NCBI RefSeq assembly: GCF_002938425.1
Contig: NZ_POQU01000005.1
Coordinates: 1 to 64,000, forward strand
From: Blastococcus atacamensis
GTDB lineage: Bacteria > Actinomycetota > Actinomycetes > Mycobacteriales > Geodermatophilaceae
Direction: 5' to 3'
DNA length: 64,000 nt
Shown: in pieces, positions 21,887-31,378 of the stretch
Layout: the number at the start of each line of letters is the position of its first letter
How positions within the stretch are numbered: position 1 is the first letter of the stretch
The notes under the pieces: generated by a model
What the model saw: the letters and a program-made list of their open reading frames with translations, nothing else
Databases searched by the model: none
Told to the model about the DNA's origin: nothing
Position numbers and translations under genes: made by a program

Positions 21887-22606
21887 CTACGGGAGGTCCG
21901 CCACGAGCTCCGTGACCGCCTTGCGGGTGCCGGTGTAGAACGGCACCTCCTCGCGCACGTGCCGCCGGGCACGGCTGGCGCGCAGGTCGCGCATGAGGTC
22001 GACGATGCGGTGCAGCTCGTCGGCCTCGAAGGCGAGCATCCACTCGTAGTCGCCCAGTCCGAAGGAGGCGACGGTGTTGGCACGGACGTCGGGGTAGGGC
22101 CGGGCCTGCATGCCGTGCTCCTTGAGCATGTCGCGCCGCTCCTCGTCGGGCAGCAGGTACCACTCGTAGGAGCGCACGAACGGGTAGACGCAGACGAAGC
22201 GCCGCGGCTCCTCGTCGGCGAGGAACGCCGGGATGTGGCTGCGGTTGAACTCCGCGGGGCGGTGCAGCGCCATCTGCGACCACACCGGCTCCAGCCGGCG
22301 GCCGAGGGCGGTGCGGCGCAGCCGCGTGTAGGCCTCCTGCAGCGCCTCGGCCGAGGAGGAGTGCCACCAGACCATGAGGTCGGCGTCGGCCCGCAGCCCG
22401 CTGAGGTCGTACGTCCCGCGGACGACGACGCCCTTGCCGGCCAGCTCCTCGATCAGGGCGTCCACCTCGTCGCCGGCGCCGGTCCGCTGCTCGTCGCCGA
22501 AGGGCCGGGCCAGCTTGAACACCGACCACATCGTGTAGCGGATGCTGGCGTTCAACTCGTTCGCCCGTTTGCCGATGCTGCGTTCCTCGACCTGCTGCTC
22601 GCTCAT
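21887..22606 (-). CDS. hemQ: Coproheme decarboxylase
   Basis: HemQ/ChdC converts coproheme III to haem b with peroxide, the last step of the coproporphyrin-dependent pathway of Gram-positive bacteria. The 239-aa chlorite-dismutase-fold protein has [11 protein letters not shown] early, [27 protein letters not shown] (region of the catalytic Tyr), and [14 protein letters not shown] late. The start is ATG 22606, 6 nt after GACAAT (22613-22618 on the minus strand), fitting a leaderless message; upstream in-frame codons add only low-complexity residues. It lies 262 nt downstream of hemG with its own promoter. Confidence 0.95.
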   Translation of the reverse strand: MSEQQVEERSIGKRANELNASIRYTMWSVFKLARPFGDEQRTGAGDEVDALIEELAGKGVVVRGTYDLSGLRADADLMVWWHSSSAEALQEAYTRLRRTALGRRLEPVWSQMALHRPAEFNRSHIPAFLADEEPRRFVCVYPFVRSYEWYLLPDEERRDMLKEHGMQARPYPDVRANTVASFGLGDYEWMLAFEADELHRIVDLMRDLRASRARRHVREEVPFYTGTRKAVTELVADLP

Positions 22607-22670
22607 GCGCCCATTGTCCCTCGCCCGGCCCGGCGGGTTCGCCGGGCCCGGGCGCGGATCGGTGGTCGGG

Positions 22671-22829
22671 TCAGTCGGTCGGTCGCTGGGTTTCGCCGGA
22701 CGCGTCGGTCCGGCGGGTGCGCGCGGCACGGCAGTCCGTGCAGGCCGCCATCCACACGTGGTGGCGCAGGCAGCGGACGAGCGCGGAGGGGACGGACGGA
22801 CGTCGGTTCGGGTGGTGCGTGGTGCTCAC
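22671..22829 (-). CDS. Possible small Cys/His-rich protein
   Basis: A 52-codon frame from GTG 22829 in the hemG-hemQ gap encodes a basic peptide with [20 protein letters not shown], an arrangement of three Cys and two His that could bind a metal or haem. Similar CLRHHVWxAAC peptides exist in actinobacteria to my recollection. There is no good ribosome site and no -10 at the leaderless distance, so it may not be expressed. Confidence 0.35.
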   Translation of the reverse strand: MSTTHHPNRRPSVPSALVRCLRHHVWMAACTDCRAARTRRTDASGETQRPTD

Positions 22830-22867
22830 GCGTCGTGCAACGTCGGCGGCCCACCGGTGATGCCCGT

Positions 22868-24232
22868 TCACAGCATCGCGTCCACGGCGCGGTAGGCGTC
22901 GCGGATGCAGGCCGGGACGCCGACTCCGGCGAACGCCGCACCCGCGATACCCAGCCCGGGCACCGCGCCGACGGCGGTGCGGATCGCGTCGACCCGGGCC
23001 GGGTGACCGACGAGGTACTGCGGCAGGCCGCCGCCCCAGCGCACCACGGCGGTCTGGATCGGCTCCGGGTCGGAAAGGCTGAGCAGGTCGGCGACGTCGG
23101 CGACCACCGCGGCGGACAGGTCCTCGTCGGTGCGCTGCAGCTCGGACTCGTCGCGGAAGCGGCCCACCGAGGAGCGCACCAGCAGCACGTCCCCGCCGAG
23201 GTGCGGCCACTTCGACGACGACACGGTCACGCCCTTCACCAGCCGCCCGGTCACCGGGGGGACCAGCAGCCCGGAGCCGGCGCCGACGTCCTGTGCCGGG
23301 AAGGCCATGGCGACGACGGCCATCGACGCGTACGGGATGCCCTGCAGCGGCTCCACCGCGGCGGGCGCCACCCCGCCGAGCAGCCGGGCGGCCTTGGCGG
23401 CGGGTGCGGCGACCAGCACGGCGTCGGCGGTCAGCACCTCCGGCCTGGCCAGCTGGCCGGTCGAGACCTCGAAGCCGGTGGCGGTCCGGCGGACCGCGTG
23501 CGCGGGGGTGCGCAGCCGGACGTCGGCGCGGGCCGCCTCGACCAGGGCGGCCGGGAGCGAGCCGATGCCCTCGTCGACGGTCTGGAACACCGGGCCGTCC
23601 GCGTCGCCCCGGCTGCGGGCACCGGCGTCGCGGGCGGCGGTCACGGCGGCGAGCACCGAGCCCTCCGACAAGTGCGCGAACAGCGCCGGCATCGTGGCCT
23701 GCAGCGACAGCTCGTCGGCCCGACCCGCGTAGACGCCACCCAGCAGCGGCTCGACCAGCCGGTCCACCACCTCGTCGCCGAGCCGCTCGCGGAGCAGACC
23801 CCCGACGGCGACGTCGCCGTCCACGGCCAGCGGCGGCAGCCCGGCCTCGGCGCGCACCCGGGCGACGCCCTCGGGCGACAGGAACCCCTCGAGCCCGTCG
23901 GCGGACGCCGGAACGCCGAGCACGGTGCCGGCCGGCAGCGGGAAGCGCCCCTCGGGCAGCACGACCGAGGCCTGCGTGGTCGCCGGCGCCACCAGCCGGG
24001 AGCCGAGCCCCAGGGTTTCCACCAGGCCGACGGCCTCGGGCACCCGGGCGAGCATCGCCTCCGGACCGGTGTCGTACCAGTGACCGGCGAGCTGGATGCG
24101 CTGCAGCTTCCCGCCGATCCGGTCACCGGCCTCGAGGACGACGATCTCGTCGTCCGGACGCCGCCGACGCCACTCGAACGCGGCGGCCAGGCCGGTGATG
24201 CCGGCGCCGATGACGACGAGGCGGCGGGTCAT
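22868..24232 (-). CDS. hemG: Coproporphyrinogen III oxidase (HemY/CgoX family)
   Basis: A 454-aa FAD enzyme that oxidises coproporphyrinogen III to coproporphyrin III (older name: protoporphyrinogen oxidase HemY). The dinucleotide fold is [15 protein letters not shown] at residues 6-20. The six-electron oxidase family is shown by the RLQxxQLAG-like segment, [18 protein letters not shown], and the C-terminal FAD motif [18 protein letters not shown]. It overlaps the hemE stop by four bases (ATGA). The presence of HemQ in the cluster argues for the coproporphyrin route. Confidence 0.94.
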   Translation of the reverse strand: MTRRLVVIGAGITGLAAAFEWRRRRPDDEIVVLEAGDRIGGKLQRIQLAGHWYDTGPEAMLARVPEAVGLVETLGLGSRLVAPATTQASVVLPEGRFPLPAGTVLGVPASADGLEGFLSPEGVARVRAEAGLPPLAVDGDVAVGGLLRERLGDEVVDRLVEPLLGGVYAGRADELSLQATMPALFAHLSEGSVLAAVTAARDAGARSRGDADGPVFQTVDEGIGSLPAALVEAARADVRLRTPAHAVRRTATGFEVSTGQLARPEVLTADAVLVAAPAAKAARLLGGVAPAAVEPLQGIPYASMAVVAMAFPAQDVGAGSGLLVPPVTGRLVKGVTVSSSKWPHLGGDVLLVRSSVGRFRDESELQRTDEDLSAAVVADVADLLSLSDPEPIQTAVVRWGGGLPQYLVGHPARVDAIRTAVGAVPGLGIAGAAFAGVGVPACIRDAYRAVDAML

Positions 24233-25305
24233 TCGCCCGGGGTGGTGGGGCAGGCGGACGACACCGTCAGCTCGTGGACGAGCTCGACGACGTGGGTCAG
24301 GACGCCCGGGTCGGTGTCGGGCAGCACGCCGTGTCCGAGATTGAAGATGTGGCCACGGGCCGCCTTCCCCTGCTCCACGACCCGGCGCACCTCGCGGTCG
24401 ACGGTCTCCCGGTCGGCCAGCAGGACCGCGGGGTCCAGGTTGCCCTGGAGCGACCGCCCCGGGCCCACCCGGCGAGCGGCCTCGTCGAGCGGCAGTCGCC
24501 AGTCGACCCCCACGACGTCGGCGCCGGCGTCCCCGATCAGCGGCAGCAGCTCACCGGTGCCGACCCCGAAGTGGATGCGCGGCACGTCCCTGTCCCCGAG
24601 CCCGTCGAACACGGCCCGGGAGTGGGGCAGCACGCGCTCGGCGTAGTCGGCGGCCGAGAGCACGCCGGCCCACGAGTCGAACAGCTGCACCGCCGAGGCG
24701 CCGGCGTCCACCTGCGTGCGCAGGAAGGTCGACGACGAGACCGACAGCTTCTGCAGCAGCCGCGACCACGCCTCCGGCTCGGCGTACATGAAGGCCTTGG
24801 TGCGCGCGTGCTCCTTGGACGGGCCGCCCTCGATCAGGTACGTGGCCAGCGTGAACGGCGCACCGGCGAACCCGATCAGCGGCGTCGCACCGAGCTCGGC
24901 GACCAGCCGGCGCACCGCCGTCTCCAGGAAGGCCAGGCGCTCGGGCTCGAGGTCGGGCAGCGTGTCGACGTCGGCGACCGAGCGGACCGGGTTCGCGACG
25001 ACGGGGCCCACACCCGGCTTGATCTCGATGTCGACCCCGGCGACGACCAGCGGCAGCACGATGTCGGAGAAGAAGATCGCCGCGTCCACCCCGTGCCGGC
25101 GTACCGGCTGCAGGGTGATCTCGGTGATCAGGTCGGGGTCCTGGCAGGCGTCGAGCATCTTGGTGCCGGCGCGCAGCTCCCGGTACTCCGGCAGCGAGCG
25201 CCCTGCCTGACGCATGAACCACACCGGGGTCCGGCTCACCGGGAGGCCACGGGCGGCGCGGACGAGATCGGAATCGGCCGGGGACGCCGACGCGGGAGCA
25301 CTCAC
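24229..25305 (-). CDS. hemE: Uroporphyrinogen decarboxylase
   Basis: HemE removes four acetate carboxyls from uroporphyrinogen III. The 358-aa protein has the diagnostic [14 protein letters not shown] near the start with both active-site Arg residues, [36 protein letters not shown], and [12 protein letters not shown]. The preferred start is GTG 25305, which has GGAGGA about 9 nt upstream; GTG 25332 has none. It is the first gene of hemE-hemG. The 104-nt divergent gap to the DUF3000 gene carries promoters for both. Confidence 0.96.
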   Translation of the reverse strand: MSAPASASPADSDLVRAARGLPVSRTPVWFMRQAGRSLPEYRELRAGTKMLDACQDPDLITEITLQPVRRHGVDAAIFFSDIVLPLVVAGVDIEIKPGVGPVVANPVRSVADVDTLPDLEPERLAFLETAVRRLVAELGATPLIGFAGAPFTLATYLIEGGPSKEHARTKAFMYAEPEAWSRLLQKLSVSSSTFLRTQVDAGASAVQLFDSWAGVLSAADYAERVLPHSRAVFDGLGDRDVPRIHFGVGTGELLPLIGDAGADVVGVDWRLPLDEAARRVGPGRSLQGNLDPAVLLADRETVDREVRRVVEQGKAARGHIFNLGHGVLPDTDPGVLTHVVELVHELTVSSACPTTPGE

Positions 25306-25409
25306 GAGCGTCGATCCTCCCAGACGACTCACTGGTGGTCGCCCGGCGCGTCGGGTGGACGTGCGGCGCGTCTGCGGCCAAGTGCGGGAACCCGGCCTAG
25401 TCTGCGCTC

Positions 25410-26033
25410 GTGGAGCCGCGCAACCTGGCAGACGCCGGGGAACCCTCCCGGGCCGTCCCCGACGTCCCGGCCGAGTTCCGCGCTGCCCTCGAGTCGTTGG
25501 CCGCGGTGAGCGCCCGGCCGGAGATCGAGCTCGAGCCGATCCCCGCCCCGCAGCGCCTGGCGCCGTTCGCGCACGCGATCGGGGCCAACGTGGCCGATCC
25601 CGACGCCGCGGACGACGACATCGCCAGTGCGCGGTTCATCGTGCTCTTCGACCCCGACGGCCACGAGTCGTGGCAGGGGACGATGCGCTGCGTCGGCTAC
25701 CTCTCGGCGGAGACCGACGAGGAGCTGGTCGACGACGCCATGTTCTCCGAGGTCGCGTGGAGCTGGCTGACCGACGCCCTCGGCGAGACCGGCGCCGGCC
25801 ACCACGCGGTCGGAGGCACCGTCACGCGGACCGCCTCGACCCGGTTCGGCGAGCTCGCCGGCCCGGAGCACACGGTCGACGTCGAGATGCGGGCCTCCTG
25901 GACCGCCGAGGACACCGACCTGGGCCGGCACCTGCAGGCCTGGCTCGACGTGCTGGGCAACGCGGCCGGTCTGCCGCCCCCCGGGGTGCGGCTGCTGGGT
26001 CCCTCCGACCGCGTCGGCAGCGAGACTCTCTAA
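25410..26033 (+). CDS. DUF3000 family protein
   Basis: A 207-aa actinobacterial protein of unknown function found next to the RNase D gene in many genera (Rv2680 in M. tuberculosis). It starts with an Arg/Pro-poor segment ([31 protein letters not shown] typical region), then [20 protein letters not shown] and a long acidic helix. TAGTCT (25398-25403) precedes GTG 25410 by 6 nt, a leaderless arrangement. The conserved pairing with RNase D suggests a role in RNA metabolism, but that is only association. Confidence 0.88.
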   Translation: MEPRNLADAGEPSRAVPDVPAEFRAALESLAAVSARPEIELEPIPAPQRLAPFAHAIGANVADPDAADDDIASARFIVLFDPDGHESWQGTMRCVGYLSAETDEELVDDAMFSEVAWSWLTDALGETGAGHHAVGGTVTRTASTRFGELAGPEHTVDVEMRASWTAEDTDLGRHLQAWLDVLGNAAGLPPPGVRLLGPSDRVGSETL

Positions 26034-26167
26034 CATCGAACCGGCGCGACGGGCACCAGCCCGCTGAGCCGGTGCTCCTTCCCGCTGGATGCCGCGGCCC
26101 GACCGCGGCGACCCGGCCGGGCGCCGGCGGACCGAGAGACGAGGACCGGCAAGAAGGTGGACGGCAA

Positions 26168-27406
26168 CTGAGCACCGAGCCCACTCCCGAGCCGGAGCAG
26201 GTGACCGCTCCGGAGGCGACGCCCCTGCTCGCGCCCCGCGACGGTCTGCCCCCGGTCATCGAGACCTCCACCCAGCTCGTGGAGTACGCCGACGCGCTGC
26301 GCTCCGGCACCGGCCCGGTCGCCGTCGACGCCGAACGCGCCTCGGGTTACCGCTACGGCCAGAAGGCCTACCTGGTCCAGCTGCGGCGCAACGGCTCCGG
26401 CACCGGGCTGCTCGATCCCATCCCGCTGCCGGACCTCTCGGTGATCCAGGATGCCATCGCCGACGCCGAGTGGGTCCTGCACGCGGCCAACCAGGACCTT
26501 CCCTGCCTCGCCGAGATCGGCCTGGTGCCCGGCCGCATCTTCGACACCGAGCTGGCCGCCCGGCTGGCGGGGCTGCCCCGTGTCGGTCTGGGCGCCGTCG
26601 TCGAGTCCCTGCTGGGCTTCTCGCTGGTCAAGGGGCACTCTGCGGCCGACTGGAGCACCCGGCCGCTGCCCGAGGAGTGGCTGGTCTACGCCGCGCTGGA
26701 CGTCGAGGTGCTGGTCGACCTGCGCGACGCCCTCGCCGCCATCCTCGAGGAACAGGGCAAGACCGAATGGGCCCGGCAGGAGTTCGCTGCGATCCTGGCC
26801 GCCGGTCCCCCGGTACCGAAGCAGGACCCCTGGCGGCGATCCAAGACCAAGGACCTGCGCAGCCGGCGGCAGCTGGGCATGCTGCGGGCCATCTGGGAGG
26901 CCCGCGACGAGCTGGCCCGCAAGCGGGACATCGCGCCCGGCCGGGTCCTGCCCGACGCCGCGATGGTCGCCGCCGTCCAGGCCGATCCCAAGAACGAGGG
27001 CGCCCTGCTCGAACTGCCGGTGTTCCGCGGGCGGGCGAACCGCCGCCTCGTGGCGCACTGGTTCAGCGCGCTGGCCCGGGGCAAGGCGCTGCCCGAGGAC
27101 CAGCTGCCCCCGCACAGCCTTCCGGGCGACGGTCCGCCGGCACCCAACCGCTGGGCCGATCGCGATCCGGCCGCTGCCATCCGGCTGCAGGTGGCCCGCA
27201 CGGGTCTGGAGGAGCTCAAGGAGAAGCACGGCGGGATCCCGCTGGAGAACATCCTCTCCCCCGACCTGGTGCGCCGGCTCATGTGGAGTCCGCCCGAGCC
27301 GCGTGAGCGCTCCGCCGTCGAGGCCGCGATGCGCGCCGGTGGCGCCCGCGAGTGGCAGATCGAGCTGACTGCCGACCTGCTGACCGACGCCGCCAACCGC
27401 GCCTGA
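26168..27406 (+). CDS. RNase D-like 3'-5' exoribonuclease with HRDC domain
   Basis: DEDDy-family exonuclease for 3' processing of stable RNAs. Exo I is AVDAERASGY (D-x-E), Exo II is HAANQDLPCL with the second Asp, and Exo III is VYAALDVEVL with Tyr and Asp. The HRDC domain follows from about residue 230 (SRRQLGMLRAIWEARDELAR). The start is uncertain: the best N-terminus is the non-standard CTG 26168 with AAGGTGG about 9 nt upstream; the nearest GTG (26201) has its purine run only 3 nt away. From 26168 the protein is 412 aa. Upstream in-frame sequence is non-coding in character. Confidence 0.9.
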   Translation: MSTEPTPEPEQVTAPEATPLLAPRDGLPPVIETSTQLVEYADALRSGTGPVAVDAERASGYRYGQKAYLVQLRRNGSGTGLLDPIPLPDLSVIQDAIADAEWVLHAANQDLPCLAEIGLVPGRIFDTELAARLAGLPRVGLGAVVESLLGFSLVKGHSAADWSTRPLPEEWLVYAALDVEVLVDLRDALAAILEEQGKTEWARQEFAAILAAGPPVPKQDPWRRSKTKDLRSRRQLGMLRAIWEARDELARKRDIAPGRVLPDAAMVAAVQADPKNEGALLELPVFRGRANRRLVAHWFSALARGKALPEDQLPPHSLPGDGPPAPNRWADRDPAAAIRLQVARTGLEELKEKHGGIPLENILSPDLVRRLMWSPPEPRERSAVEAAMRAGGAREWQIELTADLLTDAANRA

Positions 27407-27820
27407 CCGTGGACCGGGGCGAGGCAACTCACCCTGGGGTTCGACGACCGGGACGTCACCGTCTTCCGGGGACACGAGGGTGGGCTCGACCGCGTCGCCG
27501 TCCGGGACGGCCGGGTGCTGACCTGGCCCTCCTCCGAGGCGTGCACTGCCGAGGCTGCACGCGCGGGGTGGCCCGGGCTCGGGCATGAGGGCGTCGGCGC
27601 CGGAACGATGGACTTCCGCCCGGCGCAGGCCTCGCTGCGCGGGCGCCGGGGACGTCGCGGAGAACTACCGGGGTCCCGTGGCGGGACCGGGGACGGACGG
27701 CCGACCGGTGTCACCGGAAGCTGTTCGCGGCCGACGTCCCGTGGGTCTTCGAGCTGCGCTGCATCCGCGCGGTCCTGAACCAGGGGTGCACGACCTGCGC
27801 ACCGCCCTGCGCTGACCGCT
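27407..27820 (+). pseudogene. Decayed unknown gene downstream of RNase D
   Basis: Protein-like segments appear in different frames. QLTLGFDDRDVTVFRGHEGG continues to VLTWPSSEACTAEAARAGW in one frame (27423-27590). FAADVPWVFELRCIRAVLNQ appears in another (27725-27785), followed by closely spaced Cys codons. The sequence between them lacks coding periodicity. It is probably a gene broken by several indels, of a family I do not recognise. Confidence 0.4.
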
Positions 27821-27875
27821 CACGCCGACGGGGCGCGTCCACGGTGTGCGGACGACGCCCCGTCGTCGTGGTCAC

Positions 27876-27911
27876 CTGCCGCCCGCCGGCGCTGGGCACG
27901 GCGGGCGGCAG
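27876..27911 (-). terminator. Terminator of the sugar ABC importer operon
   Basis: Perfect 13-bp stem (27876-27888 with 27899-27911, 10-nt loop) just beyond the permease stop codon on the minus strand. Confidence 0.75.
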
Positions 27912-27914
27912 GAG

Positions 27915-29192
27915 TCAGTGGCCGGTCGCGGCGGCCCGGCGCCGGGCCAGTGCGTCGACGCTCGCGGCGAGCAGCAGCACGCCACCGGTGATGATGAAGT
28001 TCAGGTACGCCTCCGTGCCGAGCAGGCCGAGCCCGTTGGCGATGATCGCCACCACCAGGCCACCGAGGACGGCGTCCCGCACGCGACCCCGGCCGCCGAA
28101 GAGGCTGGTGCCACCGATGACCGCCGCGCCCACGGCGTAGAGCAGCGTGTTGCCACCACCGGAACCAGGCGCCACCGACCCCAGCCGCGCCGCGGCGACG
28201 ATGCCGCTGATCGCCGCGAGCGTGGAGCTGATGACGAAGACCGAGACCTTGATCTTCGTGACGTTGATGCCGGCCCGCCGCGCCGCCTCGGCGTTCCCAC
28301 CGACCGCGTAGATGTGCCGACCGAAGCTGGTGCGACCCAGCACGAAGGTCAGCAGCAGCAGCAGGACGACCACCAACGGGATGGCGTAGGGGATGCCCGC
28401 GAGCACCACCCCGGGGGCCGGAGCCCGGTCCACGCTGAGGACTGCCGTCACCAGGACGACCACCACGGCGATCACGGCGATGCGCAGGAGCACCACCGCG
28501 AGCGGCTGGTGCGCCAGGCCCTTGGCCTTCTGCATGCGCCAGCGGTTCATCTGCAGCAGGGCGTAGAGGGCGATCACGACGAGGGCGAGGATCCAGCCCA
28601 GGGTCACCGGGACGTTCCGGTCGCTGATCGCCGAGATCACCTCGTCGCGCACCGGGACGGTGCCGCCCTGCCCGATGAGCCGCAGGGTGACACCCTGCCA
28701 GCCCAGGAACAGCGCCAGGGTGACGACGAACGACGGGATCCCGATCAGCCCGACGAGGCTGCCGGTGAACAGGCCGATGGCGGCACCGGTGACGACCGCC
28801 GCGAGCACGGCCACGTACCAGGGTGCCCCGGCATCGGCGAGGAGCTTGGCCATGACGGCCGCGCAGACGCCGCTCACCACGCCCGCGGACAGGTCGATGT
28901 CCCCGAGCAGCAGGATGAAGACCAGGCCCATCGCCAGGATGATGATGGGCGCCGCCTGGTCGGCCAGGTTGGCCATGTTGCGGGGGGTCAGGAACGTCTC
29001 CGGCCGCAGGACGACGAAGAGCAGGCCCAGGGCGACGATGCCGAGGATGGCCGGCAGCGCCCCGAGGTCACCACCCCGCACCCGGGCGAAGTACGCGCGG
29101 ACGGCGCCGCCGAGCGAGTCGGCCGAACGGTCGGCCTCGAAGCCGCCGGGCTCGGTGGCGCTGGTGGGCTGGGAGATCGTGTTGCTCGACAT
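27915..29192 (-). CDS. xylH: Sugar ABC transporter permease (XylH/RbsC family)
   Basis: A 425-aa polytopic permease with about ten hydrophobic segments. Family signatures are LADQAAPIIILAMGLVFILL and GDIDLSAGVVSG in the first third, GIPSFVVTLALFLGWQGV, and the EAA-like loop YAVGGNAEAARRAGINV. The length and the insertion between spans 5 and 7 fit XylH rather than RbsC. It works with the ATPase and binding protein encoded immediately upstream. The transported sugar is inferred as xylose or a similar pentose from the binding protein. Confidence 0.9.
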   Translation of the reverse strand: MSSNTISQPTSATEPGGFEADRSADSLGGAVRAYFARVRGGDLGALPAILGIVALGLLFVVLRPETFLTPRNMANLADQAAPIIILAMGLVFILLLGDIDLSAGVVSGVCAAVMAKLLADAGAPWYVAVLAAVVTGAAIGLFTGSLVGLIGIPSFVVTLALFLGWQGVTLRLIGQGGTVPVRDEVISAISDRNVPVTLGWILALVVIALYALLQMNRWRMQKAKGLAHQPLAVVLLRIAVIAVVVVLVTAVLSVDRAPAPGVVLAGIPYAIPLVVVLLLLLTFVLGRTSFGRHIYAVGGNAEAARRAGINVTKIKVSVFVISSTLAAISGIVAAARLGSVAPGSGGGNTLLYAVGAAVIGGTSLFGGRGRVRDAVLGGLVVAIIANGLGLLGTEAYLNFIITGGVLLLAASVDALARRRAAATGH

Positions 29193-29195
29193 GGT

Positions 29196-29996
29196 TCAGA
29201 CCTCCACGGCCGCGGCCTGGGCGGGCGCGATGCCGATGTCGCCCGACCGGCCCGCGGTGATCAGTTCGATGACCTGGCTGCGGTTGACCTGCGAGATCGG
29301 GATGTCCGCAGCCATGCGCCCCAGGTACAGGGCTGCCACCCGGTCGGCCACCTCGAAGACGTCGACCATGTTGTGCGAGATGAACACGACGGCGTGACCG
29401 GTGTCGGCCAGCCGGCGGACGAGGTCGAGCACCTGGCGGGTCTGGGCCACGCCGAGAGCCGCCGTCGGCTCGTCGAGGATGACGACCTTGGACTCCCAGA
29501 GCACGGCCTTGGCGATCGCGACCGTCTGCCGCTGACCACCGGAGAGGCTGGACACGAGCTGGCGGACGGACTTCAGCGTGCGGACCGACAGCTTCGCGAG
29601 GGTGTCGCGGGCCGCCTGCTCCATCGAGATCTCGTCGAGCAGGAGGCCGTTCTTGCGCTCGCGGCCGAGGAACATGTTCTGGACGACGTCGAGGTTGTCG
29701 GCCAGCGCGAGGTCCTGGTAGACGACCTCGATCCCCAGTCTCGCGGAGTCCCGTGGGCCGGAGATGTCGACGGGGTTGCCGTCGAAGAGGACCTGACCAC
29801 CGTCGATCGGGTGGATGCCCGCGATCGACTTGATCAGCGTGCTCTTGCCCGCGCCGTTGTCACCGACGAGCGCGGTGACCTTGCCGGGGTAGACCTTCAG
29901 GTCCACACCGTGGAGGACCTGGTTGGCGCCGAAGCTCTTGTCGACGCCACGGAGCTCGAGGATGGGGGTCCCGTCCTCCGGCTGCGGCACGCTCAC
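29196..29996 (-). CDS. xylG: Sugar ABC transporter ATPase, single-domain XylG type
   Basis: A 266-aa ATPase with Walker A GDNGAGKS, signature LSGGQRQTVAIAKA, Walker B VVILDEPTAALG and switch His in VFISHNM. It carries one nucleotide-binding domain, whereas E. coli XylG and RbsA carry two fused ones of about 500 aa, so the complex would need a homodimer (as for FrcA). GTG 29996 has GAGGAAG upstream; earlier in-frame codons run back into the intercistronic hairpin. It is separated from xylF by that hairpin and from xylH by 3 nt. Confidence 0.92.
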   Translation of the reverse strand: MSVPQPEDGTPILELRGVDKSFGANQVLHGVDLKVYPGKVTALVGDNGAGKSTLIKSIAGIHPIDGGQVLFDGNPVDISGPRDSARLGIEVVYQDLALADNLDVVQNMFLGRERKNGLLLDEISMEQAARDTLAKLSVRTLKSVRQLVSSLSGGQRQTVAIAKAVLWESKVVILDEPTAALGVAQTRQVLDLVRRLADTGHAVVFISHNMVDVFEVADRVAALYLGRMAADIPISQVNRSQVIELITAGRSGDIGIAPAQAAAVEV

Positions 29997-30025
29997 GAGG
30001 CTTCCTCTCTGGACGACAAGCCGAA

Positions 30026-30057
30026 CGGGGCGCCCTCCGGATCCGGAGGGCGCCCCG
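30026..30057 (-). terminator. Intercistronic hairpin between xylF and xylG
   Basis: A perfect 32-nt palindrome (16-nt arms meeting at 30041/30042) lies 11 nt after the xylF stop. In binding-protein importers such hairpins stabilise or end most transcripts after the binding-protein gene, so XylF is made in excess over XylGH. Confidence 0.8.
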
Positions 30058-30067
30058 ACGGGAGGGG

Positions 30068-31159
30068 TTACTGGATGCCGAGCTCGGTGCAGGCGGCGGC
30101 GAACTCGCCGGTGCACAGCTCCTCGGCGGTCACGAACTCGTCCTCGACGACGTCCTTGACGTTGTCACGGAAGATCGAGACGGGGGTGAGCAGGACCGAC
30201 GGGACCTCGCGGCCACCCTCGGAGTCCTCCACGGTGCCCGTGGTCTCGGCCTCCTCGTCGTTGATCAGCGCGACGGCCAGGTCGGCGAGCGCGTTGGCCT
30301 CCTCGCGGATCGACTTGTAGACCGTCATGCACTGGTCGCCGGCGAGGATGTTCTGCAGACCCTCGACGGTGGCGTCCTGACCGGTGACGTTGTTGGCGCC
30401 CGCGGCGTTGCTGCGGCCCAGGATCTGGATGACCGAGTTGGCCAGACCGTCGTTGGCAGCCAGAACTCCCTGGATGTTGCCCCCGGCCTGCGTGTACATC
30501 TGCTCGAAGATGGTCGCGGCCTCCTGGTTGTCCCAGCCGGGCACGGCCTGCTCCGCCACCTGCGTGTACTGCGTCATCTCGTCGAGCACCTCGTGGGCGC
30601 CCGCCGAGAAGAGGGTGGCGTTGTTGTCGTCCGGCGAGCCGTTGAGGAAGGCGATGTTCGCGGGCTCGTCGCCGAGGCACTGGGCCAGGCCCTGGCCCTG
30701 CAGCCGGCCGACCTCGGTGTTGTCGAAGGAGACGTAGTACTCGGCCGAGCCACCCAGGGTGAGCCGGTCGTAGTCGATGGTCCGCACGCCTTCGGCGGTG
30801 GCCTTCTCCTGGATCTGCGCGCCCGAGGCGGAGTCCAGGTTGACGATCGCCAGGACGGTGACGCCCTCGGTGATCATCTGCTCGGCGATGGTGGCCTGCC
30901 GCTGGGCGTCGCCCTCGGCGTTCTGGATGACGGCCTCGACGCCGGCCTCCTCGAAGGCCTCCTCGAGGTAGGGGCGGTCGAAGTTCTCCCAGCGGACCGA
31001 GGACTCGGTGTCGGGGAGGATCACCCCGACCTTGCCGGCCGCGTCGCCGCCACCGCCGCCGCCGCCGCTGCCGCCGCTGCCCGAGTCGCCGCCGCACGCG
31101 GCCAGACCGAAGACCAGACCGGCGGCGATCGCCGTCGTCACTGTGCGCCGTCGCACCAT
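30068..31159 (-). CDS. xylF: Sugar ABC transporter substrate-binding lipoprotein (XylF-like)
   Basis: A 363-aa type I periplasmic-binding protein. The signal peptide ends in a lipobox (GLAACGGD), followed by a long Gly/Ser linker. The fold matches XylF: VGVILPDTESSVRWENFDRP, VIQNAEGDAQRQATIAEQMI, TIDYDRLTLGGSAEYYVSFD and VTGQDATVEGLQNI, which parallel the sugar-contact segments of E. coli XylF. ATG 31159 has AGGT about 9 nt upstream; the ATG five codons earlier has no site. It heads the operon, divergent from fadA. Confidence 0.9.
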   Translation of the reverse strand: MVRRRTVTTAIAAGLVFGLAACGGDSGSGGSGGGGGGGDAAGKVGVILPDTESSVRWENFDRPYLEEAFEEAGVEAVIQNAEGDAQRQATIAEQMITEGVTVLAIVNLDSASGAQIQEKATAEGVRTIDYDRLTLGGSAEYYVSFDNTEVGRLQGQGLAQCLGDEPANIAFLNGSPDDNNATLFSAGAHEVLDEMTQYTQVAEQAVPGWDNQEAATIFEQMYTQAGGNIQGVLAANDGLANSVIQILGRSNAAGANNVTGQDATVEGLQNILAGDQCMTVYKSIREEANALADLAVALINDEEAETTGTVEDSEGGREVPSVLLTPVSIFRDNVKDVVEDEFVTAEELCTGEFAAACTELGIQ

Positions 31160-31300
31160 GAGGTGACCTGCCATTTCGTTGGGGTTACAGAGAAATTCCG
31201 GCGGCACATCTTGCGCGCCCCCTCCCCGTGGCCGCAACCACACCTTCACCCTGTTGCCGGACCGTGATCCGGACACCCCCCGAACGGGGGCGGGCCGCGC

Positions 31301-31329
31301 TTGGCCGCGCGGTTACCGACGGGTAACTT
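31301..31329 (+). promoter_or_regulatory. fadA promoter with overlapping palindromic operator
   Basis: TTGGCC (31301-31306), a 17-nt spacer and TAACTT (31324-31329) form a promoter. GTTACCGACGGGTAAC (31312-31327) is a 16-nt palindrome covering the spacer and -10, and another GGTAAC half-site follows near 31355. The TTAC-GTAA arms resemble operators of TetR/GntR repressors of fatty-acid degradation. The repressor gene is not in the window. Confidence 0.5.
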
Positions 31330-31378
31330 GGACGAGCCCGGACCCTGCCGGGCCGGTAACGAATCCTGCGGAGGTCAC

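Noticed and set aside
27846-30320. 824-codon plus-strand frame opposite xylH and xylG
   Set aside because: His/Asp/Arg-rich shadow of membrane and ATPase genes; no domain.
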